From: Globodera rostochiensis
Lineage: Eukaryota > Nematoda > Chromadorea > Rhabditida > Heteroderidae
Reading direction: 5' to 3'
Length of the DNA stretch: 64,000 nt
Assembly (NCBI GenBank): GCA_018350325.1
Contig: JAEVLN010000001.1
Location: 5,051,254-5,115,253, forward strand
The notes under the pieces are model-generated. The model saw only the letters and a program-made list of their open reading frames with translations. It did not search any database and had not been told where the DNA came from. This document shows positions 1 through 12,020 of the stretch, in pieces. A program made the position numbers and the translations under genes. Numbering within the stretch: position 1 is the stretch's first letter; each line of letters starts with the position of its first letter.

Positions 1-2304
1 TGTTAATTGGCTATTTTGTATGTTTTTCTTAGTCAACAAATCATGGAGCTCTGATGATAAGAAACGGAGCACTTCTGCAGAGATAAGAAGTTAGCCTTGT
101 GGTCCTTCTTCATAACGGTTTTTGCTGCAACTTAAATCCTCCGTCAGTTCTTTGGCCGCTGATTCATCCAACATTTGTGTACCCCGCCGCCGCCTTCCCC
201 CCGCCCCCGCCCCATCCGCCGTTCACATTCCCACAACTTGTCCGACCGAACGCATTACCCAACTCACAAGTGTTCTGTTCCGTTTTCTGCGTTGGCCAAC
301 TCTCAGCGTTCGTTCAACCGCCCCCCCCCTCCCCCCCCCCCCCTACGCCTCCATTCCACGCACGCCGTCCCCACTCCGCCCGCACCAGCACAGATCAGAC
401 AGAAGCCACTCACAATTAGCTTAGGCTCCACTTGGTCCGCCCGTCCTGCAACAACAGGGCCAACTTTCCCTTGCCCCCCCCCCAGTTTTGTTCTTTCTTC
501 CCTCTCACCTTTCTTTCCTCTATTCCCTCCTTTTTATTTTCATTCATAAATTGAATTGTATGCTTACTCCAATTAGATACTAAACAATTGGCCCTTCCTT
601 AAATTGGACACGCCTGAGCGGTCCGGGTTTATTGAGCAAGCAAATTGAACTTTGCTTTCACGCCTATTATGGCCTAGGCTCTGGAGCTGATCCTCTTTCT
701 CCCTAAAATTTGATTAAAGAGGTTTGAGTGTAAACTGCCTTCATTTTTTATCTTAAGCCTCCTTCGCTTAAAGTCTTGAGATGGTTTCGTCACAGTTATT
801 TGCTCTGACTCATCCCCCCACCCTCTCCAGCAGGCCAATCTTCAAATTACCTATCCACGTCTTCCATTTGCTTCCCACTCATCCACGCACTGCCCCCCCC
901 CCTCCCCCTCCCCCTCCCCCCAGAACCACCCGAGACACTCTCTCCCGAACCTTTCGTGGCCACACATTTACTTATTTCTTCACCCCTCCGCCGCCACTCT
1001 AATCACTTTGCTCTTCACCGAAAAAAGACAATACCGCAACAGCAAACAACAAACAATTACATATTCACATTCATTCGTCGCTTCTTCCCCTTCCATTCAG
1101 CTGCTTAGTGGTGGGGTTTCAAATTTCTGTGAGAGTACCACGTCAATTTAAACACCGCCCCCCCCCCGCACATTCCCCCCCCCCCTTTACTCTCAGCAGT
1201 GAGTGGTTCGAGTGTCCAGTTACAAGCAACGCCCGTGCCAATGCCAACAGTCCAAAAACAGCTCGCATCGGAAAAGAGACTGAAAAATTCAAATTAAACA
1301 TTGCATAATGCATTCAGCCACCGTTCCCATTTCAATTCTCGCTCCAAACCATTCCATGCCTCAATCATTTGTCAGTGAAATCCTTCCACCCCTCCGCCCT
1401 GCCCCGCTCCCACGTTCAACTTTCGGACCCTCCATTCGATTTGACACATTCCTAACACCGAAAAGTCGTCCACGAAATGGGGGGGTGGACAGTTTGAAGT
1501 AATCAATTTGCGCGGGGTGCAAAGATCAACAGGTTGATGACGAAGAATGTCAGCGATGAGCTCTGAACATCTGCAGGCAATCCATCTTTCCATCCGAACC
1601 AATTCATTCATTCATTCATCCAAAGTTTGGACCCTTTGTGATGGATTCACAGTCCAATCTGCCCGCCGGTCTCCTTTCCCCCGCACCCCTCACAACGCTT
1701 TTTGTTCGTTATTTTCGATCAAAAGGGGTGGGGTGGGGTCCAGTCCAACTTCAGCTTCGACCACCTCACAATCAGTGCGAATGGAGGGGGGTTAAAGCTG
1801 TGTTCCTTTCCTTCACGTACATCTCACTCATTTCAGCCTTTGGCAATTAATGACATTTCGGGTAAAAATGTCCCCTCCCCCTAAAGCTCCCTCCCTCCGA
1901 TCATTTCCCGATTTTTTCTTTCCATCAAATTCCGTCGGCCATTCCCGTGTCTCATCAGCTACTTTCCCGTGTTATCTAGCAAATGATGGGTAAATGATCA
2001 CGGGCCCTCGCTCCGAAATCCAATCCAATCCACCGACGAAAGAAAGACGAAATGAAATAAATGTTAAGAGAAAGAGCATGAAAGCCCTCCAAGTCCAACT
2101 CCATGGACCGGAATTGAGAAGTGATCAGACTTACCCGATAATTTGCCACAAATCAGCAGAAAGCAGAGAAAGTCCTTCCTTCTCACTTGAAAGGTTCAAT
2201 TAACGCCCGCCCCTTCGCGTCTTTTCGCCTTTCCTTCTCATTTTACCTCTCGCAATTTTCATTTCAAAGCTCCGTGTTTCAGAAAATGTCTCCTCAGCAG
2301 AAAG
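1..2304. other. Non-coding or unresolved C-rich region
   Basis: No gene could be supported here. The stretch contains many long C runs (around 325-350, 470-480, 895-920 and 1155-1185), and the open frames are proline-rich translations of those runs rather than conserved proteins. It probably holds the upstream region of the gene that begins at 2305, and may include the 3' end or an intron of a gene lying to the left of the window. Confidence 0.5.
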
Positions 2305-4999
2305 ATGGGCCCCTTTTATGAAAAGCCAATAAACCCTCAGCTTCTCGAAAATGCTGGCCAAGTCTATTCGGATGCTCCACTGCAACGCCTGTGGCGACCC
2401 GACTCTTCAACGCCAGAATGTTCGGACAATGAGCGCAGAGAAAGGCACCGAAAGCGTTTTTCGGTTGGGAAAAGGGTCCGGAGTGTACTTTTTGTTGGGG
2501 CATTGACAATTTGCCTCGGCTTGCTGGTCCTCTGGCTTTTCCTATTGTTAACGGATGCTCCCGACAAAATCAAAAGCACAATCCCGCCTTCGTCTCCAAT
2601 GCCATCGTCGTTGTCGCCGTCGTCATTGAACAAAGCAACAATCCCGCCGAGAGAAGCAAAGGAAAGCTATCGAACAACGACCATCAAAGCAAAGGGAAGA
2701 AAGGCACAAAAACATAACCACCCCCACCATCACATCATTCACGTTACCGCACCACCCACGCCGTTGGAGGAGGAACGGATGAAGCCGACATCGATGATGG
2801 TTTCAACAACAACGCCGTTGGAGGAGGAACGGATGAAGCCGACATCGATGGTGGTATCCCTGGCGGCGGTTTATATGGAAGTGCCAGAAGAGTGGGAAAA
2901 GAGGAGGGAAGACGGAAAAGAAAGATCGCAAGTCGTAGTGGCACAGATTGAGCGGGTTGGCGGGACGGGAACTGCGAGGGTGACGACAGAAACAACGCCG
3001 ACGACCATACCGATGATGACGACGACTTCGACAATAGCAACGACAGAACCGACAACGACAATGCCGAAGTCAGTGGAATCAACGACTGCAAAAACGGCAT
3101 CGGCGACGGAAAGAGAAACCAAAGAGAGTGGGCTGGACGTGGATGAAGAGGAGGACCTGTTCTGGATGCGCGGAGACAATGGCAGACATGCCGACAGAAG
3201 GCCAACCGATTCAGTCCGGGTGATGCCATCCCCAAATGTTTCGCTGGTGTCACTTTCGGCACCGGCGATGCCTCCCTCAAGTAAGGCGCAGTCAATCCCG
3301 GATATGTATGACGAGAAACGGCCCACCATTCAATTTGGGCCGATGAATGCGATGGAAGTTGCGGGGAAGACGCGGGAGCGGGAGCTCGAGAAGGAGAAGC
3401 AGGTCAGGGAGGAGCTGAACGAAATCATCGCCAGCGTGGAGAGGGACGGCGTTAGCCCGGTGGAAATTCCCTTCGATCCTGTCGAATGGCCCAGCATCCC
3501 GGTTCCGGAGCCAGTTTGGCGTCGGCCTCCTCCGGACGAAACGGCGGCGCTAATACCACCTCCTCCACAAAAGACTCCTTCAGCACCGGCAATTAAACAA
3601 ATCGACGCCCACATGACTTACGGTAATTAATTGCTTATGAATTTCAAAACATTCACACATACGTAGAGCAACCGATGCATGTCAAGGCAAAATTGGACAG
3701 GAAGCGTCGTGAAGCCCCCGTTATGTACGGTTTAGCATTCTGTTTGTATTTAACAAATTCAATACCTCCTTTCATATCAAAAACCTTTCTGTTTGCATAA
3801 CGTTTAGGGTCACCGCACTGCTGGACATTGGGCGAGGAAAGTGGCAACGGTCAGTGGACCGCGCATTTTTAGTCACTCCCCGCCCCTTCACTCTAATTAA
3901 CTGCCCACTCAGATTCACGCGCCACTTCGATCAGTACTTGGGCTACTTGGCCAACATTGTGTTACGGCTCCAAAATCGCTTGATCATCTACTGCAATTCT
4001 TCGGTCACTTCATACCTTCATTCATTAGGTGATCGCATTGACTGGGAAAGAATCCAGGTGCTCGTTCAGTTCGGGGAGAGGGTTGTTTTGCGATCTTTAG
4101 ATTGTAGAGATGTCTCTGCAAGAATTGCCCTACTACAAATACCGGGACGAGGTGATCGCACCGTTCCCCAGCAAGAAAGTGACCCCCCCCCCCCGCAGAT
4201 TGAGGAGATTATGCGCTGGGAACAAGAGCATTGGCACAACGATTGGGACAAGCAAATGCAATCCCACCCCGAGACGCTTTACCCCGACTACGATATTCTG
4301 GTCAACTCGAAGCCCTACTTCCTGGTTAATGCCACCAAAATCTCGCGTTTCTCTAAACCACCGATTGGCGGCCAACAATTTTTTGTCTGGCTGGATGCCG
4401 GATACGGTAGAAGAACTCTCTGGTTTATACTCCGGCTGAGGGGAGGGGGGGGGGGAAAGCGTGCGCGGACATTCGTATAAGTGTTCGACCTTCAGGGCAT
4501 GGGTCAATCTCAGAAATTCCCCGAGGCGTGTGGTCCCCTATGCTTAAAGCGGGTAAGATTACTGTTGTGCAGCTGACGTCGAGGATGGAACGGGTCGAGC
4601 GGTACTCTCTGGACAAGGTAAGGGCGGCGATCGGTCGATCGTTCTCACTTGAAATGCTTACTCACAGCGTTAAGGTGTATCGGAAACAGAAGTCGGTGGT
4701 TAGTGGAGGTGAAAAGCGCACCTTTTTGGCTGCCCATATTCCGACCTTTAGGCTTCTTGGCGGGTTCACCGGAGGCTATCAATCGCTTTCACACCTTCTT
4801 CCACTTGTCATTCATGGAGATGTTGGACGCGAGGATGGTGGACGATGACCAGGCTCTCATTATTTTTTGGTAGCTTTTAAGCCTCATTTCCCCACATTTT
4901 CAGACCACGTTGCTCGTAACCATCCAGAAGTTCCGCTCCACCTTCAACATCATCTTTGGAGGATGGTTCGACGCCTTCAAGCTTTTGCCTAGTCAGTGA
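2305..4999 (+). CDS. HtrL/YibB-domain type II membrane protein
   Basis: A predicted 724-aa protein with ten exons: 2305-3622, 3667-3724, 3808-3849, 3913-4057, 4101-4151, 4199-4406, 4496-4617, 4675-4708, 4752-4852 and 4904-4999. All phases agree and the total is 2175 bp. The N-terminus is cytosolic and basic, followed by one membrane anchor at about residues 63-83, then a Thr/Pro-rich stalk of some 300 residues containing a duplicated LEEERMKPTSM motif. The C-terminal part carries the HtrL/YibB family signature seen in nematode proteins: VTALLDIGRGKW, then IVEMSLQELPYYKYRD, NSKPYFL, FVWLDAGYGHG, GGFLAGSPEAINRF and DDDQ. The domain resembles Golgi glycosyltransferases in topology, but the reaction is not established. 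The intron 4853-4903 has a GC donor. Family assignment is by remembered motifs. The start is the first ATG in front of the anchor. Confidence 0.82.
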
Positions 5000-5199
5000 T
5001 CGCTAGAAGAGGCCGACATCCCCAAGAAAGCAGACGATACTCACTTAAAGCCCCCCCCAATAGACATCGCTCATATAATTAATTGACCAGTCATCATTTT
5101 GATCCTTTTTCATTAGAACAAAACCGTTCCCTTACTTCATCTCTCCCTTCTCTCAAAAGCGTACATTGATTGCGTTATCTCGTTATCTCATTATTATTT

Positions 5200-5205
5200 A
5201 ATAAA
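5200..5205 (+). terminator. Polyadenylation signal AATAAA
   Basis: A canonical AATAAA hexamer lies about 200 bp after the stop codon of the HtrL-domain gene and about 60 bp before the stop codon of the convergent galactosyltransferase gene. It is a plausible cleavage signal for the plus-strand transcript; no other support is visible. Confidence 0.4.
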
Positions 5206-5262
5206 CATTTTAATTAAAAAACATTAAATTACACGAATTATCCGTGAGCCCTTCTCGTCCTC

Positions 5263-7093
5263 CTATTCTTTCCACCATTTCAACGCCTTTTCCCAAAGAA
5301 GGCTTCGAATGGATAGCCAAGAGTCGGAACAATTGACTGACCGAAGTTCGTCAAAGGCCCGTCGGATGTTGTCGGGGTTGGACACGCCGAAGAGCGCAGT
5401 TACATAAGGCACTTTCCGACCATCCTGAGGATCGTTTCTGCATCTTTCATGGACGTATATCTGAACAATTTGACATAGAAATGAAATTTATGAAGAACAA
5501 CCCCCACTTTCTATAAATCTTCCAAAAAGCTTTGCTAAAAAACGCGCAAAAAATCAGCTAAATATCCACTTTACATTTTTGGGCCCAGTATATTTGAATG
5601 GCGAATATAGTGGAAGAAAAAAGACCCTTGTACTTAAAAATTACTTATTCAAAAATGTACTTGGGAAATAGCTATTCAGGCGGAGTTTTTTTTTCTCGTA
5701 AATTTGGATGAAATGACTCACGTATTTGCCAAATCTGAAATGCTGCCAAACGCTGAACTTATGCACGTGCATTCTGCCGGCCAGAATCCCGGTGAACAGA
5801 ATGTCTTCGATCGGCAAGGCCTTCACTTCGCCAGTTGCTTCCAAAATCTCTTTCACCGCTTTGTTGGACAAAAGGTAGGTGGGTCTGAATGTCATGCGTA
5901 TCAGTGGCATAAAGTCTTCACGCTCCGAGAGGGCAAGTAAATATAAAGAAAAATCTCAATCATTTTTTTTACTTTTAAAAAATTTTTGTTATTTGTTTTG
6001 TTGGTGTTAAGTGAGCCCACCCACCCGTTCATGTACGGCGGATACTTCTTTGCGGCGTACAACGCTCTAGGGACATGCCTAAAAAGTAAATCCGAAAAAC
6101 TTTGTGCTGTCATTTTAACCGTTAGAGGGCTTACCATTGGTGCGTCCTTTCCCGGATCACTTTCACTCCCCTCCACAACCCGCCGAATACACTCGCCGGG
6201 TAAAGCGCGACTTTGCGAGCAAACTCATGATCAATCCACCAGCGGAGCCGTTCTACATCAACAACGGCGTCATCGTCCGTTTTCAAGACGAATTTTGCAT
6301 TCCGACAAAAGTATTGTTGCCATTGAAAAGAAACATAAACCTGTAATTGGGAAAAAAAGTAGAATGTTCTCCTTTCCACTGCTATTCTTACCTTCACATA
6401 TAAATTCGCGTAGGTGTCCTCAACGTCATAAAGAATTAGGTCGGAAAATGTGAGAAATTCTTCCAGCAATAAATCAAATTCGTAACGCAGAGGCCAACCG
6501 ACGACAAAACGAAGAGTTGCATTTTCTCTTTTCTGTTTAAAAAAAGATGGAATTAAATAAGAATATAGAGAAATAAATTAAGACGGAAAATGCATACCAA
6601 ATCAGCAGCCCAAGACTCTCTTATTTGTTGCCTTCTGTATTGGCTTTCGGGTCTCGAGGGAACGAATATGAACAGATTCGTGTCCGCCTCGCATTTTGGG
6701 GCATTTATTACGCTGTAACTAAAAAATGCTTTTTTACTAAAAGCTCAAAACATTTTTAATCCTCCCCTTAATTATGGAGGGGCCATAAGTTATACAGTTT
6801 TGTTAATACTTCAAAAGGTAGTTCGAAAATTCGATTCTGAATGTTTGCGTGGACAATGGCAATTCTTCCTCGTCCAGTTGCTCAAAGTATCCACCAAAGG
6901 GACCATATATCGATGCATAGTGATTCACACTTCTCAACTCGCCAGAATCAAGCCGATTTTGTTCTCAAAATAGGAGAAGCATTTACATTTAAAAAAAAAC
7001 TTTAATGTGAAAATTAAAAACATTTCTCCTTTTTTTAGTACGGAACAAACGATATGTACCTGTCTCTAAATTTGCCGATATTGATTTTATCAT
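5263..7093 (-). CDS. Beta-1,3-galactosyltransferase family protein (GT31)
   Basis: Eight exons on the minus strand: 7093-7060, 6963-6810, 6718-6598, 6532-6392, 6340-6135, 6078-6025, 5884-5722 and 5460-5263. They sum to 1071 bp, giving 356 aa with consistent phases. GT31 landmarks occur in order: a CEADTNLFIFVPSRPES..R..IRESW block, FVVGWPLR, the metal-binding DxD region as KTDDDAVVD, KKYPPYMNG followed by TYLLSNKAV, and LPIEDILFTGILAG. The family transfers galactose or GlcNAc from UDP-sugars to glycans in the Golgi lumen. The usual N-terminal signal anchor is not present in the first exon found, so a further 5' exon is likely. The gene ends tail-to-tail with the HtrL-domain gene, and the pairing of two possible Golgi glycan proteins may be coincidental. 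Confidence 0.85.
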
Positions 7094-7917
7094 GAGTAGA
7101 ATCAAAGTAAATGCAAAATTGTCAACGAAATGTTTTTGCATTTTCTACTTTATGCAATTATCAGATTAATGAAAAACCCGAAAAATGAATCATTAAAACT
7201 TCGGCACGATAAAAGGTCCGACGACAAAAAGTCCAGTGGGCCAAAATTGGACAAAATGTCCGGTTGGGGGAAACGACAAAAGGTCGGTAATTGTGCCTAT
7301 TTCGAATTAACGGACGGACGGACAATCCCAATTTATTTGCTTAAAATTGGTGGCCAATGAAACTGAAGGCGTAGAAATGCCAGAAGAACGCATTTCTTTT
7401 CAATTGAAGAGTCCAAACAATGGGAGGGAATATGTGAGATAAAGAGTTATTAATGAGTTACAAACAATCAATGATCATTGATCAATCACCTCACGGATAA
7501 TAATAGAAAACTGCGCAAGGGTCAATTTGCCCTGCGGCGCAGATGTCGGCAAACCCTGCGAACCAGCCAGCCATCTGTCGACCACTTTTTTCCTGAAGCC
7601 CTTTTGTCCCTCCCATTTTGGCATATTCCCCATTTGGCACTATTTCTCTTTGGCATTTTCCTTGTTAAATGAAATGGCATTGAAGAAGAGATGAGAAAAG
7701 CTCTGTTATTGAGAGGCGCCAAATTCGGATGATGTCCTAAAATGAAGCCTTTTATAAGTTTTCGTCTGCTGATTGCCCACCCTTAGCCGTTTGACGGAGA
7801 GATCCCCCCCCCCCGTTTGCCCCCCTCCCTAGCCCCCCCCCGCTCCCCCCGTTAGCCCCCTCCCCGTCCCCGTTAGCGTGCTTTAGCGCTTTGGTTCATC
7901 AGTGGGATAAAAGAAAA
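7094..7917. other. Intergenic region between divergent genes
   Basis: About 820 bp separate the start of the galactosyltransferase (minus) from the start of the membrane protein (plus). The first half is AT-rich with no conserved reading frame, and the second half near 7800-7865 contains C-rich runs. Promoters of both genes should lie here, but no specific motif was recognised. Confidence 0.5.
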
Positions 7918-9524
7918 ATGTATGTCACCGGCCTGATTTGGACTCTCTACCCGTTGTTGGGCTTTTTCGCTGTGGTGAGATTAATGTACAGTAATTAGTA
8001 CTGTAATAATAAATAATTTTGTTGGTTTGATCGGTGGCCATATTTCAGTTGGAGTTCACTGTTGGGCTTGCCCACGTGTTCCTATGCCTGCCCTTCGCCC
8101 ATTTCTACTTGAGTTTTTGGTCCGGTATTTCCGCAGCAATTACTTCTGTCTATGCCCTTCTTCTGGACTACCCAAATAAGTAATTAGCCCCCCAGGGGAC
8201 GATATTAATTAGTTCATTCATTTGCAGGTGTGAGCTCCTCCTCCAATTTGTGTCAGCTTTTTTTGCCTTTGGTCTTTCATTTACGGCTCTCATTGAGAAT
8301 GTTTGCATTCGGAAGGGTTTGTTTCTCAAAAATAAAAATTTGATTTTTGGTGCCGATAAACTGTGAAAGACTGACAAAAAGCAGCGGGTCGAAGGAATTA
8401 GGACAATGAATTCCTCTAAAATATTTTTTGATTTATTTACTAAGTTCATCTTTCTACTGACCAGCTCAGTTTCTGTGCCGGTTTGCTCAATCGTACGGCA
8501 ACGAAACAGGTCCTCTTTTTGAATATGTATTTGATTTAGAACGATTAATTTATTCGATTTATCGTCAGATGCAATGCGATCGAATATTGGGACATTTGCA
8601 AATGCATCTTCTCCAGAAGTTCAGTTCCGGGCCGGTGGAGCAGTCCCTTCATTCCGTTCGCCTCTTTGTCTCCTCTTTGATCTCCTTCTGCGCCATTGCG
8701 CAGTTCTTCTCGGGTGTTATTCTCTTCGGTTACAGTGCCCGTTCAAATCGGTTGTTTTTTGAATCTTTAATTTGATTATGTGACAAAATAATTACAAAAA
8801 GGTTACTTTCAGTTTCCAACTCAGCTCCTCTCATTGGCATTGCATTTTTGGTGAATGGCGTGCCCATCTTCGTTTAACACAATTCATTAAGGGCTTATTG
8901 TCCTGCTTCTCTCCACAATCCATTCCCATTACTGTGCCCCAATGTTCTTCACCAACATCGTCCCTCTCGTCGGCCTCTACTCACTGATCTTTGCACTCTT
9001 TCCCAGGGTGTCCCCGAACAGCAGATTCGCATTCCGACAGTTTTTAGCCATCGGTTTTGTCTCAATTTCTTCTCCTTTCTTCCGTTTAACCGCAAATTAT
9101 TTTAGTCGGAGTGGCCTTGGCCACGGCCTTGGCCTCAATTTGCTCTTTTTCGTTCTTCTGTTGGGCCAATCGTCAAAATCGTACGATTGGTCTGCTCCCA
9201 TACCGGACAAAAAGCGAAGGGATTTTGTTAGACTTGCGGCGAGGGAATGAGGGCGATGGGTTTGGCGTCCTCAGATTTTGCCGAATGCCCGAAAGGACAT
9301 ACGAACACTGTGAACGTGTTCTGGACTTCTCTTTTCCTTATCTGGATTGGCCAATGGAACAGGTGCTTTTGCCACGGCATTCTGACTGACAGAAGTTCGT
9401 TCGTAATGTCCGTCAGGTCGAGAACGAGAAGGCGGTCGTCAGAATTGTTCTGCATTCTCTCCTCAGTGTTTGCGCAATTGGACTTGTTTCACTGTTCATG
9501 TCGGACGCTTTTTGTGTGACCTGA
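7918..9524 (+). CDS. Multi-pass membrane protein, family not recognised
   Basis: A chain of exons with compatible splice sites gives a protein of roughly 420 aa. It begins MYVTGLIWTLYPLL and ends LLSVCAIGLVSLFMSDAFCVT at the TGA 9522-9524. About six to eight hydrophobic segments are spread along it, including LEFTVGLAHVFLCL, LFVSSLISFCAIAQFF, GLIVLLLSTI, IVPLVGLYSLIFALF and VGVALATALASICSFSFF. A conserved-looking soluble patch near the C-terminus reads LDFSFPYLDWPMEQ then KFVRNVRQVENEKAVVRIV, joined across a 30-bp intron. Segments from about 8815 to 9110 join only with short introns (GTGAAT..AAG, GTTTTG..TAG), so that part is less certain. It could be a chemoreceptor-type GPCR or a conserved TMEM protein; I could not match a named family. 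Confidence 0.55.
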
Positions 9525-9869
9525 GGGGTCAATTCGAATTACGGCGCCCATTCTTCGCCATGCCGATGACGACGCTTACATTTTGTGAATTTCCTGGCCA
9601 CAAAACGCGTCCTTAGCCGTGATGAATTGCCCCCGTTTTTTCGTTTTGCCAATTTGGCCCTTTTTGTCTTTTCCCATTTCAATAAACCATCCGTCATGGC
9701 GAATAAAAAGGGCGGCCAATTGCCGTTAATATTTGCCGCGACCCGCCCGCCGCTCGGCCCATTCCGCCGCCATCCCCAACACATTTATTTATATTTTAAT
9801 GCGTATAAATTTGCTCCTTTTTGCATTATCTTTTGGCCATTTCCTTTCCTTTTTTGACTATTTGTTGGT

Positions 9870-9923
9870 CAGTAGGGATGCTCGAGAGTCTCGGTAAATT
9901 TCAAATTTTGAGCATCCCTACTG
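9870..9923. repeat. Short hairpin, 14-bp perfect stem
   Basis: CAGTAGGGATGCTC at 9870-9883 is repeated as its exact reverse complement at 9910-9923, separated by 26 bp. It lies between the membrane-protein gene and the small secreted-protein gene. It could be a remnant of a small inverted-repeat element or a transcript hairpin. Confidence 0.6.
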
Positions 9924-9984
9924 GTCAGTCTAAATATTTATTTATCTTTATTTTTTGTTCAAGAGAAAGTGTCAAACGTTTCGA

Positions 9985-10611
9985 ATGCCCGACCGAATTG
10001 TTCCTCTTCTGCTGGGGTTGTCCGTCTTCGTCTCGCTTTCCGTTGCTTTGCCGGCCCCTTCACTTCAACAAATGCCCAAAATTCGGACAGTTTTTGGCCG
10101 AATTGGGGAAATTTGTCTGTTTTATTGCATTTATTTTTTGTCATCCAATCGAATTTTAGTGCCCGCGGGTGCTCCGTCAGAATCGCAAATTGCAGAAACT
10201 CCATTTAACACATTGGTCAATTATGAAGAACAGCTGAACGATTGGAATGGAGGAGGCGAGCAGCCTCCGGCGTCATACTTTCTTTTCCCGGAGGTCAAAA
10301 GGTCGGAAGAGATCAAAGACTTCTTTCCCTATTGGTCAAGAAATGCTCCTTCAGGCAAATAAACTCCAAACGTGGAAGTCTTGGCCCGCGTCCGTTGAGG
10401 TTCGGAAGACGATGAAACGAAAAAAAGAGAAGAGGATGATAAAAAGCGGGGGGTTAGGGGGGAGGGGAGGGGAAAGGCTTCTAATGGAAAAGCTGCAGAA
10501 GATAAATACCACCAAATGAAAGCCATCGTCCCGCCAAAGTTCGAAAATTACCCAGTCAATCAGGCCCAATTCAGCGCATATGGAAAGGCAATGCCGCCGG
10601 CATCCCATTAG
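9985..10611 (+). CDS. Putative small secreted or neuropeptide-like precursor
   Basis: The frame begins MPDRIVPLLLGLSVFVSLSV and then ALPAP, a good signal peptide with a likely cleavage site after Ala. It continues to EVKRSEEIKDFFPYWSRNAP, with a KR dibasic site as in propeptides. Read straight through, it stops at 10360-10362. An AG|GCAAAT donor at about 10355 spliced to an AG near 10408 would instead join a basic, Lys/Glu-rich exon ending NQAQFSAYGKAMPPASH, with stop 10609-10611. A hydrophobic stretch (EICLFYCIYFLSS) in the middle may be an unspliced intron. The precursor model fits the signal peptide and dibasic sites but matches no known peptide family that I recognise. A further open segment at about 10750-10950 (QYNNSVQKLWNRTEQTLAGL) may be another exon or a separate gene. 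Confidence 0.4.
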
Positions 10612-10949
10612 TTAATACATTTCGCGTAATTGTCACTATCATTTGGACAAATTGGAACAAAAGGAACGTGTTGAAAAATTGGAATAACTATTGGCATTTT
10701 ACCCAGCACCGTGCCATTCGATGTTTTCCTGTGCCTGAGTTGTTACCAGCAGGTGGTACAGTATAACAACAGTGTCCAAAAACTTTGGAACAGAACAGAA
10801 CAGACTCTAGCCGGTTTGCTCGAAGCTGAACATCCATCACCCGCCTTTGAGCGACTTCTTGACGTCCGTCTACCGAAAAGCAAAAGCAAAAGAAGGCCTG
10901 CTGCTGGCCAAAAGCTGGATAAAGCGGATTTTGACACGACGATGGCTTA

Positions 10950-11874
10950 ATGGCTTAATATGTTGGACTTGTAGTGCAGGGATATGTGGAGAAAGCGAGG
11001 TCGGCTTTCACGTTCGTCGAGTTGAGGAAGAAAGTGAAATGAAATGTAGATGAGGAAAATTAATGATATAAGCTCGATTTTTAAATTGTTATTTTTTGCT
11101 GAATTTATAATTTTCCAATTAATAGGTCTTCCCACCTTGGGAATTCTAAGTTGCGTGAATCTTAGCCCCCTTCTATGTGCGAAACGTCTAATTTTGCACT
11201 AATGTACGAAGCCCAAAATGCGAAATTCCGGAAACCGGCCAAAATCCGACATTTTTGCGAGTAGGACAAAATCGGACGTTTAGTCGAATATTAATTCTTT
11301 TCGTTGAATATTTTCTTTAAATGTCATTAATAAAAGCCTTTCTCACCAAAATTTCGAAAAAAGCATTGGAAATGTCAAAATTTGAGTAGAAAGATTGGTC
11401 TTTTTAGGGGGGTGCATTTTTTTTTTAATAAAAAATTTTGTAGGAATATTTACTGTATTGGTTTTTATTGCATTTTCCTAAAGGAATTTTTGGAAACTAT
11501 TCGAAAAAACTCGTTCGACGTTTCGAACAAAACTCGAACTTGTTGAACATCTTGACAATTCAAAAATTTCAAAAAGGAATTTCTTCTCGACTAATGCACG
11601 GGCGATAAACCCAAATCTCTTTTAATCATAATAAACCACATTATATATGCCTCTGGTCACATTCTGGTTAGAACAAAGGCGTGTCGTCGGTTAATATAAA
11701 ACAATTACTCAAAAAAGGCGGCGGCTTTCCCTTGCGGCGTCAAGTGCTGTCATCATCATCACAGCATCCTCCGATTCCTTTTGGCCTTTGTGAACGACCG
11801 TTCGGCTTGGAAAATATTCTCAAGAGCCGTGTCATTGGATATTGGGGGGAGGTGAAGTGATTATTATTATTAGC
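10950..11874. other. AT-rich intergenic region
   Basis: No conserved reading frame was seen. The DNA is AT-rich, with homopolymer A and T runs and a pseudo-repetitive TTCGAAAAA theme between 11300 and 11580. Confidence 0.45.
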
Positions 11875-12020
11875 CAGGATGGGGGGGGGGCCTTGCCGGG
11901 GGGGCCCCTTGCCGGAGGGGGGCCTTGCCGGAGGGGAGCCTTGCCGGAGGGGGGCCTTGCCGGGGAGGGGTCTTGCCGGAGGGTGGCCTTGCCGGAGGGA
12001 CCTTGCCGAGGGGATGGGGG
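11875..12020. repeat. G-rich minisatellite, CCTTGCCGGAGGGG unit
   Basis: About eight tandem copies of a 15- to 17-bp unit built on CCTTGCCGGAGGGG run from 11890 to 12010. The copies differ mainly in the length of the G run. It sits upstream of the homeobox gene. The open frames through it on both strands (Gly/Ala- or Pro/Arg-rich) are by-products of the repeat. Confidence 0.8.

Noticed and set aside
2744..3295. Minus-strand frames opposite the first exon of the HtrL-domain gene
   Set aside because: Shadow of the Thr/Pro-rich stalk; Ser/Leu-rich with no domain.
5641..5910. Minus-strand frame as an independent 89-codon gene
   Set aside because: It is one exon of the galactosyltransferase plus intron read-through beyond the donor at 5721.
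7130..7360. Plus-strand 76-codon frame
   Set aside because: Lys-rich frame in AT-rich spacer with repeat-like GACAAAAGGTC motifs; no homology recognised.
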